Source: Oscillospiraceae bacterium (lineage in GTDB: Bacteria; Bacillota; Clostridia; Oscillospirales; CAG-272). From it: a stretch of DNA of 14,726 nt. A program made the translations under genes and the position numbers. The notes beneath the pieces were generated by a model. That model searched no databases, was not told the DNA's origin, and saw only the letters and a list, made by a program, of their open reading frames with translations. How positions within the stretch are numbered: the first letter of the stretch is position 1; each line of letters starts with the position of its first letter. Where the stretch lies: assembly GCA_009779295.1 (NCBI GenBank), contig WREN01000021.1, positions 1 to 14,726 of the forward strand, written 5' to 3'. Positions 1 through 8,226 of the stretch are shown here, one piece after another.

Positions 1-31
1 TACCCTGCTTATTACCTACACAATTTATGTT

Positions 32-37
32 AAGGTG
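32..37 (+). promoter_or_regulatory. Ribosome binding site that fixes the start of the first lipoprotein gene
   Basis: AAGGTG lies 6 nt upstream of the ATG at 44. An in-frame GTG at 35 falls inside this Shine-Dalgarno sequence and has no good ribosome site of its own, so ATG 44 is preferred. No convincing promoter is visible in bases 1-31, so the promoter is probably outside the window. Confidence 0.7.
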
Positions 38-43
38 ATAATA

Positions 44-2392
44 ATGTACATTAAACGCATAGTAACAATGATTTTGATATTAGTATTCGCTTTCAATATA
101 TTAATCTCGTGCAAATCCAAAAAGGATTTATATTCCAACGTGCAGTTTACCAACGTATACAAAACGCAATACTTCGAAATGCCTAAGGGGTATGGTTATG
201 ATAAACCATATATCTATAACGATAAAATTCATGTTGTCTACATTAAAACGGAAGATGTATACGGCGATGAAGGAATTGTTACCGAAGTTATTCAAAGCAA
301 TCTGTTATATTTATATAATCTCAACGGTGAAGTAATTAAAGTAATTAATCTAAATTTTGATATTTTTGAAGATAATTTTTCCTATCAACTCGTACCTTCG
401 AACGATGAAACTATATATTTTATTGACGTACAGCCAAGAACGCAAAAATTAATGAAAATATCCTACGACGGCACGGTTATATGGGAAATGAACTATAGGG
501 AAACTTTCAACCTCGAGGGGTGGAGCGTTACTCACTCAACATACATAGATGCCGAAACGAATTATTTATATATGTTAAACCTCTTGCATGTCAACAACAT
601 ACCTAAATGGGTATTATTAGTCGTTACAGATACAGGAGAGCCTGTTGATAAATTTGAAATTGATAAAGAGGCAAAACAAGTTTTAAAATCGCCCAACGGT
701 GAGATTTTGATACAATGCTCTGACCCACAGGGAATTTTAATCAGGTCTTCAATGTATTATGCTGTAGGAATGGATAGCAAACGGTTGATAGAATATGAGT
801 TACCAAAACTGCCCGAAGTTTTTAACAAACGTTCTAATTTTGTCAGTGATATATATTACGGTTCAAATTTCGCAGTCGATTACGAGATGTATTATAAAAA
901 TGAATATGGTTTGTACGGCTATTACCCCGAAACAACAGAATCTGAATTGCTCGTGAACTGGACGAATTCTGATTTGCTTGGGCAATATACTACAGTCCTG
1001 TCGATTATCACGCCTGATGTTGTGTTGTGCGGACTCCAAGATATTTATTCGCAGTTACGTTGGTACTCAAGAGAAACTCCAACTCTGGCGTTACTGACTC
1101 GCATATCTGACGATGAAGCGGCTAAAAAGACGATATTAACAATTTCGGCTGTCGACCCGAAGATACCTGAAGTATTGTTGAAAACAGTAGTAATGTTCAA
1201 CCGCCAAAGCGACAAATACCGCGTCATCATCGACAACTACGGAGTACACGTTACAGGAGACAATTACGGTCGCGGTGTGGAGCTTTTCGACTACGATATA
1301 GCTTCGGGCGTTTTTCACGATATGAATTTTATTACTTCATGGATTGAAAAATATACGAGCAAGGGAATGTGCGCTGACCTGTACGAGTTTTTCGACAAAG
1401 ACCATGACATATCACGCGAGCATTTGCTTGGGTGTGTCAGGCAGTACAACGAAACCGATGGACATTTGTATGTAATCCCATCTTATTTTACTATTAACAC
1501 CTTGACAGGCAAATCGTACATAGTCGGCGCAAACGAAACTCTTACGATTGATGAAATTATAAAAATAAATGATAATCTGCCACCGAATACTACGTTGTTC
1601 ACGAATTGTAATAGAAAAGACATTTTATTGTTGGTTCTACGTGCAGTTTCAAGTGAGTATATAAACTACAAAAACGCAAAATGCAACTTCATAGACAGCA
1701 GTTTTATCAAGATGATAGAGTTTTTAAAGACATTGCCGGATAATATTGGCATTGGAAGTTATTCTTATGATTTTGCCAATGCAGAAACAATCGAAAAGGT
1801 AAGAAACAATAATTCATATTTATTTGAGTTTAGTATAAATAGTATCGAATCGTTTATCAATCTCAAATATATCTACGATGATGAGGATTATACAATAAAA
1901 GGTTTCCCGAACCAGACCGGAAATGGTTCACTCATTAATAACTTCGATTTTTTTACTATAAATAGCAAATCTCCAAACAAAGAAGGCTCATGGGAATTTA
2001 TAAAGTTTTACCTGTCGGACGAGATACAGTTATATCAAGAGGCTTCTCTCCCGATTACAAATTCGGCGGTTTTTTATATACTTGACTATTATCTGAGGAA
2101 ACATATTTACACGAACAAAAATTATATAAGCACAATGGCACTTCAAATCCTCGATGAACCGATAGAACAATTGTGGCGTGCTGCCTTTGATGATTTCCAT
2201 TTCACGGAAGCAAACGCAGCAGAGATAAGACGGTTTTTAAATGAAGTACCTGTAGTACCGAAGTATGATTATACGGCAATGAATATAATCCGCGAGGAGA
2301 TTAGTGCGTTCTTCGCTGGAGCAGTTACAGCAGAACAATGTGCTAAATATATACAAAACAGAGTTAGTACATATTTGAATGAACAAAAATAG
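44..2392 (+). CDS. Large lipoprotein: beta-propeller-like N-terminus joined to an extracellular solute-binding domain
   Basis: Predicted surface lipoprotein of 782 residues. Residues 1-23 are a lipoprotein signal: basic start, hydrophobic core, lipobox ending ISC with lipidated C23. Residues of about 40-340 are beta-rich with repeated patterns such as NLNGEVIKVINL, SYDGTVIWEMN and DTGEPVDKFEID, like the blades of a beta-propeller. From about residue 361 the sequence resembles family-1 ABC solute-binding proteins: FNRQSDKYRV near 385, GSWEFIKFYLSDE near 648, and a C-terminal helix pattern (EEISAFFAGAVTAEQCAKYIQNRV) typical of these proteins. It is about twice the usual 400-500 residue length, so it is a two-part protein. 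It converges on the solute-binding lipoprotein at 2416-3864 and no permease is adjacent. Likely role: binding a sugar or oligosaccharide outside the cell, or sensing it. The substrate is unknown and the propeller assignment is inferred from pattern only. Confidence 0.75.
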   Translation: MYIKRIVTMILILVFAFNILISCKSKKDLYSNVQFTNVYKTQYFEMPKGYGYDKPYIYNDKIHVVYIKTEDVYGDEGIVTEVIQSNLLYLYNLNGEVIKVINLNFDIFEDNFSYQLVPSNDETIYFIDVQPRTQKLMKISYDGTVIWEMNYRETFNLEGWSVTHSTYIDAETNYLYMLNLLHVNNIPKWVLLVVTDTGEPVDKFEIDKEAKQVLKSPNGEILIQCSDPQGILIRSSMYYAVGMDSKRLIEYELPKLPEVFNKRSNFVSDIYYGSNFAVDYEMYYKNEYGLYGYYPETTESELLVNWTNSDLLGQYTTVLSIITPDVVLCGLQDIYSQLRWYSRETPTLALLTRISDDEAAKKTILTISAVDPKIPEVLLKTVVMFNRQSDKYRVIIDNYGVHVTGDNYGRGVELFDYDIASGVFHDMNFITSWIEKYTSKGMCADLYEFFDKDHDISREHLLGCVRQYNETDGHLYVIPSYFTINTLTGKSYIVGANETLTIDEIIKINDNLPPNTTLFTNCNRKDILLLVLRAVSSEYINYKNAKCNFIDSSFIKMIEFLKTLPDNIGIGSYSYDFANAETIEKVRNNNSYLFEFSINSIESFINLKYIYDDEDYTIKGFPNQTGNGSLINNFDFFTINSKSPNKEGSWEFIKFYLSDEIQLYQEASLPITNSAVFYILDYYLRKHIYTNKNYISTMALQILDEPIEQLWRAAFDDFHFTEANAAEIRRFLNEVPVVPKYDYTAMNIIREEISAFFAGAVTAEQCAKYIQNRVSTYLNEQK

Positions 2393-2412
2393 AAGGAGTA
2401 TTAACTCCTTCT
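2391..2412. terminator. Bidirectional intrinsic terminator between two convergent lipoprotein genes
   Basis: A perfect 9-bp stem, AGAAGGAGT (2391-2399) and ACTCCTTCT (2404-2412), closes a 4-nt ATTA loop. A T-run at 2412-2416 follows on the plus strand, and an A-run at 2385-2389 gives a T-run on the minus strand. The hairpin overlaps the stop codon of the plus-strand gene (TAG, 2390-2392), and its T-run reaches the stop of the minus-strand gene (TGA, complement 2416-2418). One element therefore ends transcription from both sides. Confidence 0.9.
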
Positions 2413-2415
2413 TTT

Positions 2416-3864
2416 TCAATCAGACAATATCGCGTCGAGGATATTCTCTAAACTTGCCTGCAATGTTTTTTCGTTTGAGGCGTATGTTGACGCCCAGTTG
2501 GTGTTGTTATCAACAATACTTTGCCTGAACATACTCCATGTTAAATTGTTAAAAGAAGCGGTAAATATCCTGCCTAAATCGAAACTGATTCCGCTTTTAA
2601 TTATATCAAACATTTGAGCGTCGATGTTTTCGTCCGAATACTTTACTTTCATGGCAATTTCGAATAATGCCGGAGTTACCGAACGGTAATTTTCAGAAGC
2701 GAGACATTCAAGTACAGCCGCAGCCGCTTCGGCGTTTCTGCTGTCTCTGGATATTGAATACAAAGTATACGGAAACGCGTTCATTGTTATATATTCCTCC
2801 TGTACTTCGTCATATTTAGGTACAGGCAGCACGCCATATAAAAAATCAACGTTTTTCAGACTGGTTTCGGCAGTAGACGCATAATTCATAAAAAACAAAG
2901 CGCGTCCGGTCGGAAATACCTGAAGATAATTCGGATATTGTATATGTACTGCTAAAGCGTCGTTGGTATTGTAAAACCACGCGCAAATTTTATCAAGTAT
3001 CGTTTTAACTTTTTCGCTTCTGAAATCAGCCGAAAACACAGGGAACCCTTCTTCGTCTCTTTCGATCAGCTTTAATCCAGAAGCGATATAAAAATTATCG
3101 AAACTAACGCTTTGACTAATATAACCGAAACGGTCTTCTTCACCTTTTACATTGTCTCCGTTGAGATCACCGTATACGCCTGCCGACATTTCAATCAATT
3201 TATCAATTGTCCATTTGCCGTTCAAAACATAATCGTATGGACTTTCAAGTTTAAAATCTTCAAGCATATTTTTATTAAAAAATATACAGTACATCATATT
3301 AATCAAATTCGTAGAAATATCGCCGGAAGCAAAATACAGCTTGTCTTTTATTTGCGCAACGTTTATGAGCGAATCCGGCCACCACGGCATTTTAAAATCA
3401 ATAATTTCATAATCAAGCAAGCTCTGTGTAAGTTTATTAACAGCGAGCGTCGCACCAACCATGCTGTAAGCGGCAAAGATGTCAAACTCTCCGCTTCCCG
3501 ACATTACGCTTTGGCTCGCATAATTAACAAAGTTCGCTTGATTTGCGTTATTACCGGGCGTACCGGTGAATGTAAGTTCCACTCCAAGCCTGTTTTCTAC
3601 AATCAAGTTACGGTTGTATATCGCGTCGTTCACAATTTCGCCGACAATTTCTCCGACAAAGAATTCCGGTCTGCTGACGTCTTCCCAGTAAAGGATGCTG
3701 ACTTTTTTTCCGCCGAAATTCAAATCTCTCGGAATGTTGTCTTTGACGAAGTTGTCCGATTCGGTTTCTTCACGAATATTATCTCCGGTTTCGATATTGG
3801 TTTTGTTACTTCCGCAAGCAACAATAAATATTAATAAGAATAAAACTATTATAATTTTGTTCAT
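2416..3864 (-). CDS. Extracellular solute-binding lipoprotein (ABC-type, family 1-like)
   Basis: Lipid-anchored binding protein of 482 residues, probably for a carbohydrate. The ATG at 3864 is chosen because AAAAGG (complement 3874-3879) sits 9 nt upstream and the signal peptide then begins at once: MNKIIIVLFLLIFIVAC with lipidated C17. The longer reading frame back to 3897 would bury this signal. Features typical of the family are the early KKVSILYWE strand, NKNMLEDFKLESPYD and GKWTIDKLIEM, a calcium-loop-like DLNGDNVKGEED as often seen in clostridial sugar-binding proteins, and YGVLPVPKYDE before the C-terminal lobe. It starts 5 nt after the stop of the GH20 gene and is the last gene of its transcription unit, which suggests it delivers the substrate of the two hydrolases upstream. 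No ABC permease or ATPase gene is in the window, so the transporter, if any, is encoded elsewhere. Confidence 0.85.
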   Translation of the reverse strand: MNKIIIVLFLLIFIVACGSNKTNIETGDNIREETESDNFVKDNIPRDLNFGGKKVSILYWEDVSRPEFFVGEIVGEIVNDAIYNRNLIVENRLGVELTFTGTPGNNANQANFVNYASQSVMSGSGEFDIFAAYSMVGATLAVNKLTQSLLDYEIIDFKMPWWPDSLINVAQIKDKLYFASGDISTNLINMMYCIFFNKNMLEDFKLESPYDYVLNGKWTIDKLIEMSAGVYGDLNGDNVKGEEDRFGYISQSVSFDNFYIASGLKLIERDEEGFPVFSADFRSEKVKTILDKICAWFYNTNDALAVHIQYPNYLQVFPTGRALFFMNYASTAETSLKNVDFLYGVLPVPKYDEVQEEYITMNAFPYTLYSISRDSRNAEAAAAVLECLASENYRSVTPALFEIAMKVKYSDENIDAQMFDIIKSGISFDLGRIFTASFNNLTWSMFRQSIVDNNTNWASTYASNEKTLQASLENILDAILSD

Positions 3865-3869
3865 AGTGT

Positions 3870-5507
3870 TCAACCTTTTCTTTTCTCTTTCAGCCACGCG
3901 ATCGATTTTCTGTATTCGCCGGCTAACCTTCCTTCAGGTATAAAATCTCTGTCAAGCGTTTCTAATATTTTGTCAATCTCGGCTAAGCAATCGTCGTCCG
4001 CCGCTTTATCTTCCCACATACGCCTGTCCATATAACGCGGCTGCATGAATCCGCCGAACGCGCCAAATATGTTCAAATCCGCCGGCGCGTTTATTCCTAA
4101 TTGATGGCGCGTCCCGGCTTTACCGTATTCATCTAAATTTCCGCATACCGATTTGTTCCACAGCCTGTCGCTGAACAGCATTATAGAAGTCGGCAACGTC
4201 CACGCGAAATGCTCATATTCAACCTGACCGCCCCAAGCGCAAGGTTCGCCGCCTAAAATCTGTCCCGATAACGCCGCGTCACATTCAGGATTTGAACTCG
4301 GATCCCAAACCAATATTGTACTGTCGTTATTTTTATAGAAGTTCGCTTCGATATACGTCTCAGGATACCATGAGTTGATAATTTCGAAGCCCTCTTCGAG
4401 GAATCTCTGCATTGAACAGCCTATATTCGGCCCGCGGTTTTCGCTTGCAACGCGCCAGAAATGAATCAAAATGTCGCGGGGCAATTCGGGAGTTTTAGCG
4501 ATGTCGATGTTGTCGTTCCACATAACAAGCCGTTTGCCTAATTTTGAAATCATTTTATAAACGCGGCGCAGCATGTAATAAAATATTTCCGTGCGGTTGT
4601 TTTCGAACCCCTCTTCAGCGCATAACGCATTGCAGCGGACGCAATCGTGCCACGTCGGCCATGTTTGTTCTTTTAAGAGGTCATTCATCTCAATTTCGTC
4701 CGTACCCACATGGATGTACCTGCCCGGGAACAGTTCCGCGAGTTCGGTATATAGATTTTCAAGCACTTCATATGTTTCTTCGTTGCCCGCGCAAACCGCC
4801 CACGGACTCGGAATCTCATTCTTTGTTACGCACATGAGCTGCGGCATATCTTTCAGTAATTGGAAAGCGTGAGCGGGAAACTCGACTTCGGGCATGATTT
4901 CGATGCCCAGCATATCGGCGTAAGCGATGATCTCTTTGATTTCCGCTTTCGTGTACTGTTTGCCGTCGGGTCCGCTGACCTGCGGACAAATATCGCTTTT
5001 GATAACGTAGCCGCCGCCGTCGGAGAGGTGCAAGTGCAGGAAATTGCATTTGGCGAGCGCCATACGCAATATCGCGTCTTTGAAAATCTGCATCGGAATT
5101 ATTCCGCGCGCAGGGTCGAGCATAACGCTGCGGAATTCAAAATCCGGCCAGTCCTCGATTTCCGTTTTGTCGATTTTATAGCCGGCGTCCGTTTTCGTCA
5201 GCAATTGCGCCAAACTCGCGACCGCGTTTCGCGCGCCTGAGAAACTGCGGTAATTTACGACCACCGGATATTCCGCGGCGTGAATTGTGTAAAATTCTTC
5301 GTTTTTAGAAACCGATGGCAAACATTCAAGGATAATATCGGCTTCAACGCGATTTTTAACATTGCGGAATACCACGGTAGGGCAGAATAATTTAAATACG
5401 CTAAAAGCTTTCTCAGCCGGATAATCCGCCTGAAAGATTTTTATCGGTTCGCTGAAAGATATGAAACCGTTGGATTTAATTTCTTTTTGAACACGTGGTA
5501 TGATCAT
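3870..5507 (-). CDS. Glycoside hydrolase family 20, beta-N-acetylhexosaminidase-like, cytoplasmic
   Basis: Likely removes terminal beta-linked GlcNAc or GalNAc by substrate-assisted catalysis. Of the 545 residues, about 1-120 fit the small alpha/beta domain that precedes the barrel in GH20 (VVNYRSFSGARNAVASLAQLL at 83-103). The TIM barrel follows: DPARG at 131-135 carries the expected substrate arginine R134, LHLHLSDGGG is at 157-166, and HVGTDE at 266-271 holds the catalytic Asp270-Glu271 pair. MWNDN at 329-333 and LGGEPCAWGGQVE at 418-430 supply aromatic and acidic subsite residues. The canonical second glycine of HxGGDE is Thr269. There is no signal peptide, so it should act on imported saccharides. 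Its start is 2 nt after the stop of the ceramidase-like gene, whose last codons contain the GGAG ribosome site, implying translational coupling. The exact substrate cannot be read from the sequence. Confidence 0.88.
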   Translation of the reverse strand: MIIPRVQKEIKSNGFISFSEPIKIFQADYPAEKAFSVFKLFCPTVVFRNVKNRVEADIILECLPSVSKNEEFYTIHAAEYPVVVNYRSFSGARNAVASLAQLLTKTDAGYKIDKTEIEDWPDFEFRSVMLDPARGIIPMQIFKDAILRMALAKCNFLHLHLSDGGGYVIKSDICPQVSGPDGKQYTKAEIKEIIAYADMLGIEIMPEVEFPAHAFQLLKDMPQLMCVTKNEIPSPWAVCAGNEETYEVLENLYTELAELFPGRYIHVGTDEIEMNDLLKEQTWPTWHDCVRCNALCAEEGFENNRTEIFYYMLRRVYKMISKLGKRLVMWNDNIDIAKTPELPRDILIHFWRVASENRGPNIGCSMQRFLEEGFEIINSWYPETYIEANFYKNNDSTILVWDPSSNPECDAALSGQILGGEPCAWGGQVEYEHFAWTLPTSIMLFSDRLWNKSVCGNLDEYGKAGTRHQLGINAPADLNIFGAFGGFMQPRYMDRRMWEDKAADDDCLAEIDKILETLDRDFIPEGRLAGEYRKSIAWLKEKRKG

Positions 5508-5509
5508 GA

Positions 5510-6796
5510 TTACAACTCCTCCGCTAATTCCAATAATTTATCCACCATCATATATCCCGCGTCTGGGGTCATCTTGCTCGATGTGCAAAGGCGCGCTTCG
5601 TATATGCCCGGCTGGAATAATTCCCTTATCAGCACATATCCGATGCAACCATTGGCGAGATTGGCGTGCATATTGTATTTAATTGGTGAATGTTCTTTCA
5701 AATCTAATCCGAATTCCACAAATATTTCGCCCGGCATTCCGTATATAGCGAGGTCGCCGATTTGTATTATCTGCACTATCGCGTCGATCATCTTTACGCC
5801 CGCCGCTTGGAAATCCTTAGTTTGCAGCGCGTAGAAATAACTTACTATGTCGCTCTTCGGGTCGGGTAAGCTCAAAATCTCATCCGCCCATTTTAACAGT
5901 TCCGCAGACGGTTCGCGCGTCGGGATAGCCATTTTGAAATCTTTGCCGGATATTTTTATATCGCCTTCGAACGGCTCGCTGTATTCACGCGTGCGGATAA
6001 CGTCCGCCGCCAACATTCTGCCCATGCGTTTGTAATGTTCTGGGTATTGATTGAACGCGGTGAAATAATCGCAGTGGTTGATGTTGCCGCTGAACCCGTT
6101 TATAAATACCGGAATGAAATCATAGCCGTATACTTTTCTCAATAATTTTTTCATTTCGCCCGGATAATCGCTTGAAAAACTCCATCCGCCGACGCAATCG
6201 CAATGGCAGGCGTAGTTAATCAACGCGCCGTATGGAGTGCCGTCGAGGTTGTCGATTCGGAGAACGCCGACTTCTTTGTCGATCTCACCGAACGGACGCT
6301 TGCCCGGATCTTCCATACCCGGATTGGTTCGGAAACTTCCGTCGCTCATCACGAAATCTCTGTAATAAGCGATTTTATCTTCGTAACCTTTTGAATACCC
6401 GATGATTACATCCCTTGCCTCGATTGCCGCCATCACCGCGCAGTCAATAAATCTTTTAGCGACGAAATCCGCATATATTTTGTTAAAATGAACAAACTCG
6501 CCCCATGTTTCGAGAGGGCCGCCGCAATGGGTGTGCGTAGCGCATAATAATATACATTCCGGTTTCATATCCAGTTGTTCCGCTAATTCTTTACGGACGA
6601 TTTCCACAATATACTCGGGAATAGTGATGGAATCGTTTGAAATTATTACCGCTCTTTCCTCTCCGTTGTCAAAGTATGACGCATGGCAGTATAATTTCTC
6701 CAAAAATGATTTTGCATTTCTCAAAATAAAGTGCCCCGGCATCTCCATCCCAAGAGCCGGTGTAGTGTCCATTTCGTATAATCCGCATTTTAACAT
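5510..6796 (-). CDS. Neutral/alkaline ceramidase-like metal hydrolase
   Basis: Resembles the N-terminal catalytic domain of neutral/alkaline non-lysosomal ceramidases, which are zinc amidases, but at 428 residues it is shorter than full enzymes and lacks the C-terminal domain. Motifs in family order are CATHTHCGGP (85-94, candidate zinc histidine), INYACHCD (193-200, candidate H198), SSDYPGEM (208-215), NGFSGNIN (233-240) and PGEIFVEFG (355-363, candidate ligand E357), with Y399 a possible fourth ligand. There is no signal peptide or membrane segment, so it is cytoplasmic, unlike secreted ceramidases. AAAAGGAGA lies just upstream of the ATG. It is followed after 2 nt by the GH20 gene, which suggests joint work on an amino-sugar glycan or glycolipid. 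In bacterial catabolic clusters this fold is often annotated without a known substrate, so amide hydrolysis of a sugar derivative is as plausible as true ceramidase activity. Confidence 0.75.
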   Translation of the reverse strand: MLKCGLYEMDTTPALGMEMPGHFILRNAKSFLEKLYCHASYFDNGEERAVIISNDSITIPEYIVEIVRKELAEQLDMKPECILLCATHTHCGGPLETWGEFVHFNKIYADFVAKRFIDCAVMAAIEARDVIIGYSKGYEDKIAYYRDFVMSDGSFRTNPGMEDPGKRPFGEIDKEVGVLRIDNLDGTPYGALINYACHCDCVGGWSFSSDYPGEMKKLLRKVYGYDFIPVFINGFSGNINHCDYFTAFNQYPEHYKRMGRMLAADVIRTREYSEPFEGDIKISGKDFKMAIPTREPSAELLKWADEILSLPDPKSDIVSYFYALQTKDFQAAGVKMIDAIVQIIQIGDLAIYGMPGEIFVEFGLDLKEHSPIKYNMHANLANGCIGYVLIRELFQPGIYEARLCTSSKMTPDAGYMMVDKLLELAEEL

Positions 6797-6828
6797 AATA
6801 AATTCTCCTTTTATAATTTAAAATTTAA

Positions 6829-8226
6829 TTAAAATTCTATTTCCGCCGGTTCCGCGTTAATAGGTTCAACCGATGCAGTTACAGGTTTTATTTCGATAGT
6901 AACATTTTCATCTTCCGGCGGGAGTATTTGGTCGTCGTCGACGTTATCGTGCTTTAAAGTAACCACTCCGCTGCCGACTACTTTTTCGAACGTCGCGTCT
7001 TTGTTTTGATAGAGTATATTCAATACCGACATGTAATCCCTGATTATTTCGCGCGGCGTTATCAATGTGTCCGCTCCGGCGCGGGATAAGCAGAGTTTCA
7101 AAAAATCTGTCATTTCCGAAGTCGAAACGCGCGGCGTCCACTCGTAATTCTGCGCGTGCAGTTTCGTGACGCGCGCAATCAGCGCGAACAATTCATCGTC
7201 GGATAACCGTCTGAGCCGAATCACAGGACCGATGAAGTTTTTGAATCCTTCGTTGTTGAATTTCCCGTCAACCAGTCTGCTCCGCAACGCTTCGTAGCTG
7301 AACAACCCGCGGCGGTTATCTTCCAAGAACTGCGGCGTACCGCCGAGAATCAATCCCAAACCGGGCGCGCGTCCCTGTAACGTATCGTTGAACATCGACA
7401 ACAGCTTTTCGTAATTGTTTTCGCGCGAGATACGGTTGGAAATCTTATATAAATTCACACACTCATCAATGAAAACGAACAAACCGCGGCTTCCCGTTTT
7501 GCGCACGAACACGGCGAACAGTTTGATGAAATCGTACCAGTTGTCGTCATCGATAATACTGCCGACTTTGAGAAATTTACGCGCTTCGGTTTTCGTTTCA
7601 TACTCGCCGCGAAGCCAGCGCATACACGCGCTTTTCGTTTCGTCGTCGCCGTTCACGTAAGCCGTGCGGTAAGTCGAAACGACCGTCGCGAAATCGAATC
7701 CGCCGATCTGCCCTTCGAGTTCGCTCACGACGGAATAAACTTTCGCGTTCAATTCCAGCGTGAATTTAGGATCGTCCGGTGCGAACCCCATCGCGGCGAC
7801 TTCACCCTGAAGCGTGGAAATCCATTTCGCGATGAGCTGCGGCAGCGCTCCGCCTTCCGGCGACGCTTTTGAAGATAAATTCTTCATGAGTTCGCGGTAG
7901 GTTGCGATACCTGTTCCCTTCGAGCCGCATATACGCCGTTCCGGCGACAAATCGGCGTCGGCGGTTATAAAGCCGCGCTCCATCGCGTAACCGCGTATCA
8001 ATTGCATTAAGAAACTTTTGCCGCTGCCGTATTTGCCTATCAGAAACCGCATTGAGCTGCCGTTGTCGTTTATGACTTCAAGGTCATTTAACAGGGCGGC
8101 GATTTCATCTGTACGCCCGATAGCCAAGTACGGCGCGCCGGTGCGCGGCACAACTCCCGCCGATATTGAATTAATCAATGATGAAAGTATTCTCTTAGGT
8201 ATCTTCTGCTGTTGCTGCGCGTCCAT
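6829..8226 (-). CDS. AAA+ ATPase of the BREX ATP-binding family (DUF2791, BrxD-like)
   Basis: P-loop ATPase of 465 residues, probably a regulatory or DNA-related motor partnered with the TerB protein. Visible motifs are Walker A GKYGSGKS (64-71), Walker B GLFVFIDE (248-255) with the Asp254-Glu255 pair, a sensor-1-like segment GLILGGTPQF (291-300), a candidate arginine-finger region ALRSRL (313-318), and TPREIIRDYMSVLN (390-403) as the C-terminal helical element typical of this family. The last 40 residues are acidic and low in complexity (QILPPEDENV, then Glu/Pro-rich to the end), probably a flexible tail. The start is fixed by GGAGGA 8 nt upstream, inside the end of the TerB gene, with which it overlaps by 32 nt. 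BrxD-type ATPases occur in BREX phage-defence loci, but here there is no BrxA, BrxB, PglX or PglZ; the TerB-N neighbour points instead to the separate TerB/DUF2791 association. Confidence 0.85.
   Translation of the reverse strand: MDAQQQQKIPKRILSSLINSISAGVVPRTGAPYLAIGRTDEIAALLNDLEVINDNGSSMRFLIGKYGSGKSFLMQLIRGYAMERGFITADADLSPERRICGSKGTGIATYRELMKNLSSKASPEGGALPQLIAKWISTLQGEVAAMGFAPDDPKFTLELNAKVYSVVSELEGQIGGFDFATVVSTYRTAYVNGDDETKSACMRWLRGEYETKTEARKFLKVGSIIDDDNWYDFIKLFAVFVRKTGSRGLFVFIDECVNLYKISNRISRENNYEKLLSMFNDTLQGRAPGLGLILGGTPQFLEDNRRGLFSYEALRSRLVDGKFNNEGFKNFIGPVIRLRRLSDDELFALIARVTKLHAQNYEWTPRVSTSEMTDFLKLCLSRAGADTLITPREIIRDYMSVLNILYQNKDATFEKVVGSGVVTLKHDNVDDDQILPPEDENVTIEIKPVTASVEPINAEPAEIEF

Noticed and set aside
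35..43. GTG at 35 as start of the first lipoprotein
   Set aside because: It sits inside the AAGGTG ribosome site of the ATG at 44 and has no ribosome site itself.
3112..3834. A 240-residue open frame on the plus strand
   Set aside because: It lies wholly antisense to the solute-binding lipoprotein gene, has no ribosome site and its translation has no recognisable motif; a shadow frame.
3865..3897. Start at 3897 for the solute-binding lipoprotein
   Set aside because: It would add 11 polar residues before the signal peptide and overlap the GH20 gene; the ATG at 3864 has a good ribosome site and a standard lipoprotein signal.
4860..5240. A 126-residue open frame on the plus strand
   Set aside because: Antisense to the GH20 gene in a GC-rich stretch where stop codons are rare; no ribosome site or family resemblance.
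6797..6828. A terminator or promoter between the ATPase and ceramidase-like genes
   Set aside because: The 32 nt are AT-only apart from the ribosome site. The possible hairpin has mismatches and no GC pairs, and no -35 box matches the TATAAA-like sequence.
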